DNA of 64,000 nucleotides from JAKLFA01 sp964450385 (GTDB taxonomy: Bacteria; Omnitrophota; Gorgyraeia; Zapsychrales; JANLHA01): NCBI GenBank assembly GCA_964450385.1, contig CAYVEC010000005.1, positions 1 through 64,000 on the forward strand. The letters are read 5' to 3'. Each line of letters begins with the position of its first letter. The first letter of the stretch is position 1. Made by a program: the position numbers and the translations under genes. This document shows, piece by piece, positions 49,209-57,941 of this stretch. The notes beneath the pieces are model-generated. The model did no database searches and had not been told where the DNA came from. It saw nothing but the letters and a program-made list of their open reading frames with translations.

Positions 49209-50221
49209 AATCCCGACCCCACGATTCCTGCCCCTGAAAGGTCCGCGCCACCCATCCCAACCGGCGCCTGATCCATGATGCCTGACGTCTTCAGGGACCG
49301 CTGCCAATACTCATCGGCCTTGTCGTGCTCACCCTCGGCCCGATAGACCGCCGAGATATGCCCGAGGATCTCAGGGTCATCAAGCACGCTGAGCGCCTTC
49401 ATGAGATACGTTAGCGCTAGATCATTTCGACCCATTTTATAATAAACCCAACCGAGGCTATCGAGATAGGCCCCATCGTCAGGCTTCAAGGTCAAGGCCT
49501 TTTCGATCAAGACCTTGGCTTCTTGAAGGCGCTCCCCCCGCTCCGCGTAGAGATAGCCAAGGGAATTAAGGCACCGATGATTGTCCGGCTCATACTGCAG
49601 GGTCCGCTCGAAGAGCGTCACCGCCTTATCTCCCTCCTCCATTTCCAGATAAAGCAAACCGAGAAGGAACATGACCTCGGAGTTTTTAGGATCGATCGAC
49701 AGGACCGCCTCAAACTGCTGAGCGGCCTTATCATATTGTTTTTGCGAATAATACAGCTGGGCGAGATACCCGTAGATCTCGATATTCTCGGGCTGAGCCT
49801 CGGAGAATGACGTCAGGATCGCCTCATATTCCTTGGCGGCGAGATCATAATGATTCTGACTCGAATGAATGAGCGCGAGGAGATACCGGGCCTGAATATT
49901 CTGCGGGTCAAAATCAAGGGCCTTATTGAGATCACTGATCGCCTCGGGGAGTTTCCCCAGACGGGCATAATCAGCCCCCAGGCGCAGACGCACCGCATCA
50001 TTATCCTCATACTCTGCCGAACGTTTGAATTCCTCGATCGCGAGGTCCGGATGGCCGTAGAGGTCATAAATGATCCCCATGGCATACGCGGCAATGCCCT
50101 TGGCCTGTTTTTCGTCATCCTCGGCGAGCGCGCACGCCGGGGCCGCGGCCCCAGCCCACAGGGCCATGACGATCAGTACCAACCGAGCTGTCGAACAGAA
50201 CATCCGCAGAAAACGCATCAT
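49205..50221 (-). CDS. Exported tetratricopeptide-repeat protein
   Basis: A 338-residue protein with a signal peptide (LVLIVMALWAGAAAPACA) followed by about seven TPR units between residues 40 and 310, such as AQLYYSQKQYDKAAQQFEAV and LGLLYLEMEEGDKAVTLFER. TPRs bind other proteins; the partner is unknown. A Cys in the signal region (APAC-A) could allow lipidation. It is the first gene of the ispE-spoVG-glmU series. Confidence 0.85.
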   Translation of the reverse strand: MMRFLRMFCSTARLVLIVMALWAGAAAPACALAEDDEKQAKGIAAYAMGIIYDLYGHPDLAIEEFKRSAEYEDNDAVRLRLGADYARLGKLPEAISDLNKALDFDPQNIQARYLLALIHSSQNHYDLAAKEYEAILTSFSEAQPENIEIYGYLAQLYYSQKQYDKAAQQFEAVLSIDPKNSEVMFLLGLLYLEMEEGDKAVTLFERTLQYEPDNHRCLNSLGYLYAERGERLQEAKVLIEKALTLKPDDGAYLDSLGWVYYKMGRNDLALTYLMKALSVLDDPEILGHISAVYRAEGEHDKADEYWQRSLKTSGIMDQAPVGMGGADLSGAGIVGSGL

Positions 50222-50251
50222 TCACCCCGCTGATCAGCCCTCGACAAAACA

Positions 50252-50290
50252 GTACAACCCTGTCACATCTTGCGAAGGACAGGGTTGTAC
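50252..50290 (-). terminator. Perfect 13-bp inverted repeat, probable terminator
   Basis: Arms 50252-50264 and 50278-50290 are perfectly complementary around a 13-base loop. On the minus strand it is followed by TGTTTTG, a weak T-run. It lies after the small basic protein gene (50302-50403) and before the TPR gene, so it likely ends the hisG transcript. Confidence 0.65.
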
Positions 50291-50301
50291 ACCGAGATCA
50301 A

Positions 50302-50403
50302 TTACGCCCAGTCGCGCTTCTTCAGATGGCGTAAGGCCTTTCTCTGCTTCTTGCGCTTATGTGTCGTGATCTTTTGACGTTTTCGTTTTTTTCCGCACGG
50401 CAT
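50302..50403 (-). CDS. 33-residue basic protein, AURKAIP1/COX24 (mS38-like) type
   Basis: A very small protein reading MPCGKKRKRQKITTHKRKKQ then RKALRHLKKRDWA. The KKRKRxKIxTHKRKKxxRxxRH pattern matches the AURKAIP1/COX24 C-terminal domain, small basic proteins related to mitochondrial ribosomal protein mS38 and found in Bacteroidetes and related bacteria. A ribosomal association is inferred from the family and the composition. It follows hisG after 27 bp. The gene is too short for most automatic calls. Confidence 0.8.
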   Translation of the reverse strand: MPCGKKRKRQKITTHKRKKQRKALRHLKKRDWA

Positions 50404-50430
50404 AGCAACGACCCTTTTTCGTTAAGTGTA

Positions 50431-51306
50431 TTAAAAAATGATCTTGTTCAACGGATACTCAATGATCCCCTCGGCCCCGGCAGCCTTCAGCGCCGGAATC
50501 AGTGTCCGGACCTTCCCCTCCTGGATGATCGTCTCAACGGCGGACCATCCCTCCTGGCTCAGGTCCGAGATCGTCGGGTTTTTCAGCGACGACAGGAGCG
50601 CCAGGATCTTGGCGAGATTCTTTTTTTCGACATTCAGCTTCAGTCCCACCATGCCGTCGGCATCGATCGCACCCTTAAGGAGCATGATGATCTGATCCAT
50701 CTTAGCCTTTTTCCATCCGTCCTTGATGGCCTGACGATTCGCGATAAACTGCGTTGTGGACTCACAGATCGTGGCCACAATCCGCAGTTTGTTCGCCTTT
50801 AGGCTGCTCCCGGTCTCGGTAAGCTCAACGACAGCGTCGACCAGGCCGCTCGCGACCTTGGCCTCGGTCGCCCCCCAGCTAAATTCGACATCGGCGGAAA
50901 CGCCGTTGTCATTCAGATATCCCTTGGTCACATTGACAAGCTCGGTCGCGATCCGTTTGCCTTCGAGGTCCCCGACCGCCTTGATCGCGGAGGCCTCCGG
51001 GACCGCAAGGACCCATCGAACCTTTACCGCCGACTGCTTGGCATAAACAAGATCCGCGAGCGGCGCGACCTTCGACCCGTTCTCGAGCGTCCAGTCCGCG
51101 CCGGTGATGCCGCAATCCAGGACTCCATCCTCAACATAGCGGGAGATCTCCTGCGCCCGCAGCAGCACCGGATCGATCTCAACATCATCAATCGTCGGAA
51201 AATAAGAACGACCCGAGACGTAGACCTTAAACCCCGCCCGTTCAAAGACCTTGAAGGTGGCCTCCTGCAGACTCCCTTTCGGCAGACCCAATTTTAATTT
51301 ACTCAT
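50431..51306 (-). CDS. hisG: ATP phosphoribosyltransferase (long form)
   Basis: First enzyme of histidine synthesis. The 291-residue product is the long type: catalytic part with LGLPKGSLQEATFKVFERAG, DCGITGADW, ATELVNVTKGYLND, VDAVVELTETGSSLKANKL, and a C-terminal regulatory domain for histidine feedback (MVGLKLNVEKKNLAKILALLSSLKNPT, residues about 215-290). The promoter at 51361-51389 and GAGGAG before the ATG point to its own transcript. No other his gene is in the window. Confidence 0.95.
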   Translation of the reverse strand: MSKLKLGLPKGSLQEATFKVFERAGFKVYVSGRSYFPTIDDVEIDPVLLRAQEISRYVEDGVLDCGITGADWTLENGSKVAPLADLVYAKQSAVKVRWVLAVPEASAIKAVGDLEGKRIATELVNVTKGYLNDNGVSADVEFSWGATEAKVASGLVDAVVELTETGSSLKANKLRIVATICESTTQFIANRQAIKDGWKKAKMDQIIMLLKGAIDADGMVGLKLNVEKKNLAKILALLSSLKNPTISDLSQEGWSAVETIIQEGKVRTLIPALKAAGAEGIIEYPLNKIIF

Positions 51307-51360
51307 CCCATGCTCCTCAGCAGACCGGTCAGACGTCTCACAGCCGTCAAACAGAGCGTT

Positions 51361-51389
51361 ATTATAAACACAAGTCGTAAAAATGTAAA
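51361..51389 (-). promoter_or_regulatory. Promoter of hisG
   Basis: TTTACA (51389-51384), 17-bp spacer, TATAAT (51366-51361), giving a leader of about 48 nt to the hisG ATG at 51306. Confidence 0.75.
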
Positions 51390-51427
51390 GTTTTTTCCAT
51401 CACCCGCCTGGCCGTCCGGGTTAGGCC

Positions 51428-51456
51428 TTGCCAAAAAACGATTTCGTCTTTATAAT
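51428..51456 (+). promoter_or_regulatory. Promoter of the PpiD-like gene
   Basis: TTGCCA (51428-51433), 17-bp spacer, TATAAT (51451-51456), a leader of about 47 nt, then AAGGAG at 51499-51504. It diverges from the hisG promoter. Confidence 0.75.
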
Positions 51457-51509
51457 GCCCTCTCATCACCTGCATCACCTGAACAATCGCAACATGTAAG
51501 GAGTTCTGT

Positions 51510-52994
51510 ATGATGAAATTTCTCAGAAAAGAAGGCGTCATGAAGGTGATCCTGTGGATCATCGCGGTCGTTATTGTCGCCAGTTTCGGCCTGCTGAGCA
51601 ACGCCTACCTCCTTCAGGAACGCGGCGCCGGTCCGCGCCACGCCGGTTCACTGTTCAATAAACCGGTTCCGCTCGCCGAATTCAAAGAGCACCTTCAATT
51701 CATCGACGCCTCGCTCTACCTGAAATTCCAGGCCGACTACAAGACCATCCGGCCCCAGTTAAATCTGATCGAGCAGACGTGGGACCGCCTGATGCTTCTC
51801 CACGAGGCGAAAAAGCGGGGGCTCAAGGTCACGAAACCCGAGATCATCGACGCCATCAAACAGATGCCGCCCTTCCTCAAGAACAACACCTTCAGCGAAG
51901 GCCTCTACCGAACGATCCTCAAAAATAACCTGCAGATATCGCCCCTGGCCTTTGAGACCGGCGTGCAGCAGGACATCCTGATCGAAAAACTCCTGGAGCT
52001 GGAGACCCTGGGGCTCTCGGTTAACGATGACGAGCTGGCAGCCGCCTACACCAAGGCCCGTCAGCAGGCCCAGGTGCGATATATCCTCTTTCCGACAGAG
52101 CGCTACCTTGGGGAGGTGACGTACAACGAGGCCCAGGTAAAAAATTATTTCCTCAACCACAAGAAAGATTTTCTCAAACCCCCGGCCATGCGGATCCATT
52201 ATGTGACCTTCCCGGTCCCTGAGAATGCCGGCGAAGAGACGAAGGCCTCGGTTTACGCCTCCGTCATCACGACCCACGACCGACTGATGGAAGGCGAGTC
52301 TCTTTCCGATATCGCCGCGAAAGACGGCCTTACGATCGAGGAAACAGGATTCATCGATCCGGCCACCGCCGATATCGCCTTGGGATGGGATTTTGAAACA
52401 CTCCAGAATCTCTACACCTCGCGTGACATGCGCCGGGCAACCATCGTCGAAACGCCCGCCGGATATCAGGTCCTTCAGATCAAGAACCGCCGGGACGCCT
52501 ACCTTCCCGGATTTGACGAAGTCGCGGACGAGGCACGCCAGGCCTGGACGCGCAATGAGGCCTTGATCGCCTCTGGCCGCCACGCCGAGGCCACCCGGGC
52601 CCTCCTCTTGGAAAAGATCTCCGCGGGTCATGCAAACGGCGCTGCATTCAAAACAGCTGCCGCGGCGCTCGGGCTCGAGGTCCAAGAAACCCCGCTTTTT
52701 ACCTATGGAGAATATCTGCCCATCGTCGGCCAGTCCGTGACCTTCCATGAGGCGGTCTTCATGCTCTCCGATGACAAGCCGATCAGCGATCCGGTCGAGA
52801 CCCCCAAGGGATTCTGCCTCATTCACCGGTCCCAGCTCATCCCGGTCGATCCGGAGCGCTTTACCCAAGAAGCCGATGGGTTTCGTGAAATGATCCTTCG
52901 GGAAAAACAAAACCGAGCCATCAAAGAATACATCCTCAAGCTCCGGGCGCTGGCCCAACCCACCAGCCTCATCAATGACGAGGCCGACCGCTAA
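51510..52994 (+). CDS. PpiD/SurA-like membrane-anchored peptidyl-prolyl isomerase
   Basis: A 494-residue protein with one N-terminal membrane helix (VILWIIAVVIVASFGLLSNAYLL), a SurA/PpiD-type chaperone region (LNLIEQTWDRLMLLHEAKKRGLKVT) and one or two parvulin-like segments (MRIHYVTFPVPENAG...; GWDFETLQNLYTS; ATIVETPAGYQVLQIKNRRDAY). This suits a periplasmic folding helper at the Sec exit, as PpiD is in E. coli. Isomerase activity is not certain because the parvulin core is divergent. Confidence 0.85.
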   Translation: MMKFLRKEGVMKVILWIIAVVIVASFGLLSNAYLLQERGAGPRHAGSLFNKPVPLAEFKEHLQFIDASLYLKFQADYKTIRPQLNLIEQTWDRLMLLHEAKKRGLKVTKPEIIDAIKQMPPFLKNNTFSEGLYRTILKNNLQISPLAFETGVQQDILIEKLLELETLGLSVNDDELAAAYTKARQQAQVRYILFPTERYLGEVTYNEAQVKNYFLNHKKDFLKPPAMRIHYVTFPVPENAGEETKASVYASVITTHDRLMEGESLSDIAAKDGLTIEETGFIDPATADIALGWDFETLQNLYTSRDMRRATIVETPAGYQVLQIKNRRDAYLPGFDEVADEARQAWTRNEALIASGRHAEATRALLLEKISAGHANGAAFKTAAAALGLEVQETPLFTYGEYLPIVGQSVTFHEAVFMLSDDKPISDPVETPKGFCLIHRSQLIPVDPERFTQEADGFREMILREKQNRAIKEYILKLRALAQPTSLINDEADR

Positions 52995-53015
52995 CCCGGC
53001 CGTCACCGTATCAAT

Positions 53016-53050
53016 AAAAAGGGCCGCACCCCCACCGGGAGCGCGGCCCT
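53016..53050 (-). terminator. Terminator after the thioredoxin-like gene
   Basis: GGGCCGC (53021-53027) pairs with GCGGCCC (53043-53049). On the minus strand a T-run (53020-53016) follows, giving a terminator for the convergent thioredoxin-like gene. It may also slow plus-strand transcription. Confidence 0.75.
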
Positions 53051-53065
53051 AAAATTTACCATGCC

Positions 53066-53566
53066 CTAAGAAGAAAAATATCTCAAATAATCCGCCGGAA
53101 AATCATTCCTCACCCCGGTGATCACTCCTTCCCCGTTGATAAAGTAATAGGTGGGGAACCCGCGAAGGGCATAACGATTAGCGGTCGTTCCTTCTTCATC
53201 AAAAAAGACCTCAAGGTCAATGCCATTCCGCGATAAATACCCCTGGATCTGGGCCGGAGATTCTCCGACATCAACAAGGATGAGACGAATCCCCTTGGCC
53301 TCGATCTCCCCTCGCTGGGCATTAAGGATCTGGATCTGCGTCCGGCAATGCGGGCACCAAGTCGCCCAAAAAAAGATTACCGCGGGGCTGTCCCCCCGCG
53401 CCTGGGCCAATGACTGGGTCTTGCCCGCGGTCGTTGGCAATACAAAATCAGCCGCCTTCTGTCCCAGCATCGGATTGGCGAACATCCCCATCTGCGCCGT
53501 GACCGGCCCGCCTACCAGCGCGAGCATCAGCACCGCCGCAACCACTACGACCCACCGTTGATTCAT
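53066..53566 (-). CDS. TlpA/ResA-like thioredoxin-fold protein
   Basis: A 166-residue exported protein: signal peptide (VVVVAAVLMLALVGGPVTA), then an AhpC/TSA-type thioredoxin fold with VIFFWATWCPHCRTQ (active CPHC near residue 72-75) and the cis-proline GFPTYYFINGEG. It probably reduces or isomerises disulfides in the periplasm. The ATG at 53566 is preceded by GAGGAGGAG. It lies 13 bp after cutA. Confidence 0.9.
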   Translation of the reverse strand: MNQRWVVVVAAVLMLALVGGPVTAQMGMFANPMLGQKAADFVLPTTAGKTQSLAQARGDSPAVIFFWATWCPHCRTQIQILNAQRGEIEAKGIRLILVDVGESPAQIQGYLSRNGIDLEVFFDEEGTTANRYALRGFPTYYFINGEGVITGVRNDFPADYLRYFSS

Positions 53567-53579
53567 GATCTCCTCCTCA

Positions 53580-53912
53580 TCAACATGATTCTCCCTGGCC
53601 CTGACTCTCACGGCGCACCCAATCACAATACGCCGGATCGCCAACCGGGACAGGAAGTCCTATTATCTCGGGAACCTCATACGAATGCAACTGTTTAATT
53701 TTATCCCTAACGGCATCGAACCGGTCCGCCCGTGTCTTCGCCATGAGCAGGACCTCATCGGCATGCTGCACCGCGCCCTCCCAATGAAAGACGGAAACGA
53801 TCCGGGGCAGGATATTGACACACGCGGCAAGCCGAGTCTCGACAAGATGATCAGCAATCATACGGGCCTGACCCTCATCCCGGCACGTCACCAAAACAAC
53901 AAGACAATCCAT
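53580..53912 (-). CDS. cutA: CutA1-family divalent cation tolerance protein
   Basis: A 110-residue trimeric protein of the PII-like fold: LVTCRDEGQARMIADHLVETRLAACVNILP split across residues 6-36, VFHWEGAVQHADEVLLMAKT, and HSYEVPEIIGLPV. Its role in metal tolerance is weakly established. The second ATG (53912) is spaced better from GGGAG than the first (53918). It lies 12 bp after pgeF. Confidence 0.92.
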   Translation of the reverse strand: MDCLVVLVTCRDEGQARMIADHLVETRLAACVNILPRIVSVFHWEGAVQHADEVLLMAKTRADRFDAVRDKIKQLHSYEVPEIIGLPVPVGDPAYCDWVRRESQGQGESC

Positions 53913-53924
53913 CACCATTCTCCC

Positions 53925-54623
53925 TTAATGCCTGAGCCACAGGAGCGAAAGATGCCGTCCCGTTCCTGCCCCCTCCCGCCGGTATGAAAAAAAACCTCCG
54001 TCACAACACGTGCACATCGGAACACCGGTGACCGCGGCCCGAGGAACGCCGGCCTCTTCAAGATGCCGGAGGCACGCGGCCGGCAGGTCCAAAAACCACC
54101 GCCCCTGCCGCAGGACCATCTCATGAGGGAATCGCTCACAGAGATCCTGACCGACCTCATAGCAGCAGGCATGAACACAAGGACCGATCAAGGCCCGCAT
54201 CTCCCCCGGGTCAGAACCAAAGAGCGTCGACATCTCGCCAACTGTTTTCGCAATGATCCCCGCGGCGGCCGAACGCCATCCCGCATGGATCAACCCAACA
54301 GCCCGGTGATCCCGATCATAGAGAAAGACCGGAACGCAATCCGCGGTTCGGATCGTAAGCACAACACCGTCCGTCGCGGTCACGGCCGCGTCCGCCGCAA
54401 TAACGCAGCCCGCGCTCACATAGCGCTCATCCGCATGGATCACCGCATCCCCATGGACCTGCTGGATCGTGGCCACACGATTCACCGCCACCCCCGCGCG
54501 GTTTAACCATTCCCGTTGAGAGGCGCCAAAGACATCGCCGGGATCACGGAGACAAAAATCCACGCCCCGGTCGGAAAACAGCGCGACCGCCTCGCCCCCT
54601 AGGGCATGACTAAAATTCCACAT
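53925..54623 (-). CDS. pgeF: YfiH-type purine nucleoside phosphorylase / multicopper-like protein
   Basis: The YlmD/YfiH (DUF152) family, described as purine nucleoside phosphorylase or as a peptidoglycan editing factor. The 232-residue product has QQVHGDAV, TIRTADCVPVFLYD, GLIHAGWRSAAAGII and GPCVHACCYEVG, giving the zinc-binding Cys/His set. The ATG at 54623 overlaps the rmuC end by 14 bp. Which of the proposed activities applies here cannot be told. Confidence 0.9.
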   Translation of the reverse strand: MWNFSHALGGEAVALFSDRGVDFCLRDPGDVFGASQREWLNRAGVAVNRVATIQQVHGDAVIHADERYVSAGCVIAADAAVTATDGVVLTIRTADCVPVFLYDRDHRAVGLIHAGWRSAAAGIIAKTVGEMSTLFGSDPGEMRALIGPCVHACCYEVGQDLCERFPHEMVLRQGRWFLDLPAACLRHLEEAGVPRAAVTGVPMCTCCDGGFFSYRREGAGTGRHLSLLWLRH

Positions 54624-55827
54624 CGATTGTCCCGTTATCGTCAAGAAGGGCGTCCTTCGATGAAACTGGCAGTTCCTGAACCTTATTCAGTTTCCGCTCA
54701 ATGGACCGTGAACGGGTCGCGGCCTTATCTATAATATTCCCGGCCTCCTGGATCTTCTTCTGCGTGTGCTCAAGCGCCTCGCCGAACTTGCCGAAATCAG
54801 CCTTCACCGCGCCGAGGAGTTTCCAGACCTCGCTCGCCCGTTTTTCAACCGCTAGGGTCCTGAATCCCATTTGAAGACTATTCAATAAAGCGGCAATCGT
54901 GGTCGGACCCGCCACAACGATCCGAAAATCCCTCTGGAGAAGCTCACACAGCCCGGCCCGGCTGATCACCTCAGCGTACAGACCTTCCGTCGGAAGAAAC
55001 ATCACGCCAAAATCCGTTGTCTGCGGAGGATCGATATATTTTTCCTGGATCTTTTTGGCCTCAAGCTTGATGCGGTTCTCGACCGCCTTCGCCGCCTCCT
55101 CAACAAGGGCCTTATCACCCGCTTCCTGGGCGTCCTGAAGCCTCTGATAATCCTCCATCGGGAATTTCGCGTCGATCGGCAGCCAGACGACCTCCTCGCC
55201 CCGTCCCGGGAGCCGGATCGCGAACTCAACAGGGTCCTTGCTCCCGGCCCGTGTCACGACATTCTTCTCATACTGGTCCGGGGTGAGGATCTGTTCGAGC
55301 AGCTGACCGAGCTGGACCTCGCCCCAGGTCCCGCGCGTCTTCACGTTCGTCAGGATCCTCTTCAGATCACCGACCCCCGACGCGAGCACCTGCATCTCTC
55401 CGAGCCCCTGATGAACCCGCTCGAGCCGGTCGCTGACGATCTGAAACGACTCGCCGAGCCGACGTTCGAGCGTCGCGTGCAATTTCTCGTCGACGGTTGC
55501 CCTCATCTGTTCGAGTTTTTGATTATTGTCCTGCTGAATGGCATCAAGGCGTTTTTCAACACTCTGACGAACAAGCTCAAGCTTCTGCTCCGTGGTCTGG
55601 CTGATCCCCAGGAGCTGATGCTGAACGGAATCCGAGAACCCCTTGAGCATATCGCGCAACTCCATCCGCTGCTGCGCGATGTCGTCACGGAGCGTCCGCT
55701 CAGAGCGCTCTTGATAGTTGATAATCTCCTGAACCTGCCGCCCCCTATCCGTCTTCATCAACACAACGGCGATGAAGATCACGGCCGCAAGGATCACTGC
55801 CGCTATGACGAGAATTGCCACGAGCAT
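54610..55827 (-). CDS. rmuC: RmuC-family DNA recombination protein
   Basis: A 405-residue protein with one N-terminal membrane helix (LVAILVIAAVILAAVIFIAVVL), a long coiled coil (about residues 30-150) and the RmuC nuclease-like domain containing TRGTWGEVQLGQLLEQILTP, WLPIDAKFPMEDYQRL and FGVMFLPTEGLYAEVI. E. coli RmuC limits inversions at short repeats; the catalytic role is inferred. It is followed by pgeF. Confidence 0.93.
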   Translation of the reverse strand: MLVAILVIAAVILAAVIFIAVVLMKTDRGRQVQEIINYQERSERTLRDDIAQQRMELRDMLKGFSDSVQHQLLGISQTTEQKLELVRQSVEKRLDAIQQDNNQKLEQMRATVDEKLHATLERRLGESFQIVSDRLERVHQGLGEMQVLASGVGDLKRILTNVKTRGTWGEVQLGQLLEQILTPDQYEKNVVTRAGSKDPVEFAIRLPGRGEEVVWLPIDAKFPMEDYQRLQDAQEAGDKALVEEAAKAVENRIKLEAKKIQEKYIDPPQTTDFGVMFLPTEGLYAEVISRAGLCELLQRDFRIVVAGPTTIAALLNSLQMGFRTLAVEKRASEVWKLLGAVKADFGKFGEALEHTQKKIQEAGNIIDKAATRSRSIERKLNKVQELPVSSKDALLDDNGTIDVEF

Positions 55828-55922
55828 CGCGGACCACCCGATTCCGTTCCATGTTGAACCGCTAATGATTCAGGAAGATTGTACCAAGAGATCCAGGCCA
55901 AGTCCAGGAGAACGCCCGGTCT

Positions 55923-57743
55923 TTAAAACAACTCGGTCAAAAAGGAAGGCACCGCGTCGGGAATGTCATCTACCAGATCGACCCCTTCGGGTTCGGGGTG
56001 ACACCCCATGCGCAAAATAGTCTTCTTATCCGCAATGACCCGTCCGATCTCATGACGACTGCCGATGACCCCGGCGAGCTCCTCTAAGGTCGTGATCCCC
56101 TCAATGACCCGGTCGATCCCTTCTTCGATCAGGGACCGGAACCCATACTGGCGCCCGCAGTCACGGATCGCATCCTCATCGGCCTCACTGTTCACAAGGC
56201 GGCGGATCTCGGCATTGAACGGCAAGATCTCAAAAATCGCGATCCGGTCCTGAAATCCCGTATGTTGACATTCCGGGCACCCGTGGCCTTTCATAAATCG
56301 GATCGGTCCCCTTCCCTGTAACAGCGGCTGGAACATATCAAGGAAAAAGACCGGGGGCTCATACTCACCCAGGCATTTCGGGCAGTTGGTGCGCACGAGC
56401 CGCTGGGCGATCACCCCAAGAACAGATGAGGCAATGAGGAACGGTTCGATCCCGATGTTCCTCAACCGGGTGACCGACGAGGCCGAACAATTCGTGTGGA
56501 GCGTCGTCAAGACGAGATGCCCCGTCAACGAGGCCCGAAAGGCCATATCAGCGGTCTCGGCATCTCGGATCTCGCCAACCAAGATACAATCCGGGTCCTG
56601 GCGGAGGATTGTCCTCATACCTGAGGCAAAGGTGATCCCGATCTTCTCGTTGACCTGGGTCTGCACCACTCCATCGATCGTATATTCAACCGGATCCTCA
56701 ACAGTCATGATGTTCTTTTCAATGGATTTGACCCGATTTAATAAGGCATAAAGCGTAGTTGTCTTCCCAGCGCCCGTGGGACCACAGGCGATGAGCATCC
56801 CCTGGGGCTGTTTGATCATTTTATTTAAGAGATTCATCTGATGGATGCGCAGACCCATATGCCCGAGGTCGGCCTTAAGCTCCCCGGCATCAAGAATCCG
56901 AAGAACCACTTTTTCCCCGAAAATCGTATTCATGAAGGAAAGCCGGAGGTCCACGACCTTGGTCCCGGCCTTGAACTGGATCTTCCCATCCTGAGGCCGG
57001 CGCGATTCTGAGATATCAAGGTCAGACAAAATTTTGAGGCGTGAGATCACATGTGGATGGACATTTTTAGGGAGTTTTCGTCTGAGCTGCAGGACTCCAT
57101 TGACCCGATACCGCAATTCAAGATGATGTTCCTTCGGCTCAATATGAATGTCGCTCGCCTTCTCCTGCACTGCCGAACAAATCAGGGTATTAACCAAGGC
57201 AACGATCGGCGACTGGTCGGCGTTGAGGATCGCGCTCTTCTCGGTGAGCTCATCCTCTGCAACATTCAGATTATACGTGGAGAATTCTGTGACCTTGTCA
57301 ACGGCGGAGTTCAATTGCTCCTGATTCAGGCATTGTCCGATCTTCTTCATGATCTCAGACCGCCGGGCTAAAACAAACTGAAACCGACCGGGCACGATCG
57401 CCCGTATCTGATCCATGATCTCCATATCATAGGGATTCGATATGGCGATCTCGAGCCTCCCCCGGTCATCCGAGGTCAAGGGCAAGACCCCATGGCGTTT
57501 GATAAAATCAACAGGAAAAATTCTAAGGGTTTGATAATCAACATCTTTTTCCGCTATGCGAACTTCGGGATATGAAAAAAAACGCATGGTAGAATCCAGG
57601 AGCGCGTCCTCAGTGACAAATTCAAGATCAAGGAGAAGATCAATCAGATTTTTATTGTTTTGCGACTTGTACTGGCGGGCCTGTTCGACTTGAAGGGAAG
57701 TAAGATGCTGCCGTACCAAAAGATCATCAATAATATTTTTCAT
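55923..57743 (-). CDS. GspE/PilB-family secretion or pilus assembly ATPase
   Basis: A 606-residue ATPase for type II secretion or type IV pilus extension. The N-terminal MshE-type domain spans about 1-150; the motor has Walker A GPTGAGKTTTLYAL near residue 330, an Asp box, Walker B ILVGEIRDAETADMA, and the zinc-binding CPKC...CPEC near 480-520. The usual partners (platform protein, pilins, secretin) are not in the window, so the machine cannot be named. A promoter lies at 57800-57829. Confidence 0.92.
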   Translation of the reverse strand: MKNIIDDLLVRQHLTSLQVEQARQYKSQNNKNLIDLLLDLEFVTEDALLDSTMRFFSYPEVRIAEKDVDYQTLRIFPVDFIKRHGVLPLTSDDRGRLEIAISNPYDMEIMDQIRAIVPGRFQFVLARRSEIMKKIGQCLNQEQLNSAVDKVTEFSTYNLNVAEDELTEKSAILNADQSPIVALVNTLICSAVQEKASDIHIEPKEHHLELRYRVNGVLQLRRKLPKNVHPHVISRLKILSDLDISESRRPQDGKIQFKAGTKVVDLRLSFMNTIFGEKVVLRILDAGELKADLGHMGLRIHQMNLLNKMIKQPQGMLIACGPTGAGKTTTLYALLNRVKSIEKNIMTVEDPVEYTIDGVVQTQVNEKIGITFASGMRTILRQDPDCILVGEIRDAETADMAFRASLTGHLVLTTLHTNCSASSVTRLRNIGIEPFLIASSVLGVIAQRLVRTNCPKCLGEYEPPVFFLDMFQPLLQGRGPIRFMKGHGCPECQHTGFQDRIAIFEILPFNAEIRRLVNSEADEDAIRDCGRQYGFRSLIEEGIDRVIEGITTLEELAGVIGSRHEIGRVIADKKTILRMGCHPEPEGVDLVDDIPDAVPSFLTELF

Positions 57744-57799
57744 CGTCAGGCCGCCTTAATGAAGTGTTGATTATCGAAAAGGCTAAGAGATTAATAGTG

Positions 57800-57829
57800 A
57801 TTATAGTTTAAATGAACTTAAAAAGTCAA
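57800..57829 (-). promoter_or_regulatory. Promoter of the GspE/PilB gene
   Basis: TTGACT (57829-57824), 18-bp spacer, TATAAT (57805-57800), in a 198-bp AT-rich gap. The leader is about 50 nt. The rest of the gap (57830-57941) is AT-rich, with nothing else that I can name. Confidence 0.65.
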
Positions 57830-57941
57830 GAGGGACAAGCATGGACATACCTGGACACTCCGAGAAAAGAATGGAATATTAACAAAATCCATAAAAATTT
57901 TCATAAATATAACAAATACATCATTTTTCAATCTTAAAAAA

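Noticed and set aside
51759..53006. 415-codon open frame on the minus strand
   Set aside because: Antisense to the PpiD-like gene, which has a promoter, ribosome site and membrane helix.
57830..57941. Possible small RNA or gene in the AT-rich gap between rtcB and the GspE/PilB gene
   Set aside because: No reading frame with a ribosome site, no stable hairpin with a T-run and no recognised RNA motif; only the GspE/PilB promoter can be supported.
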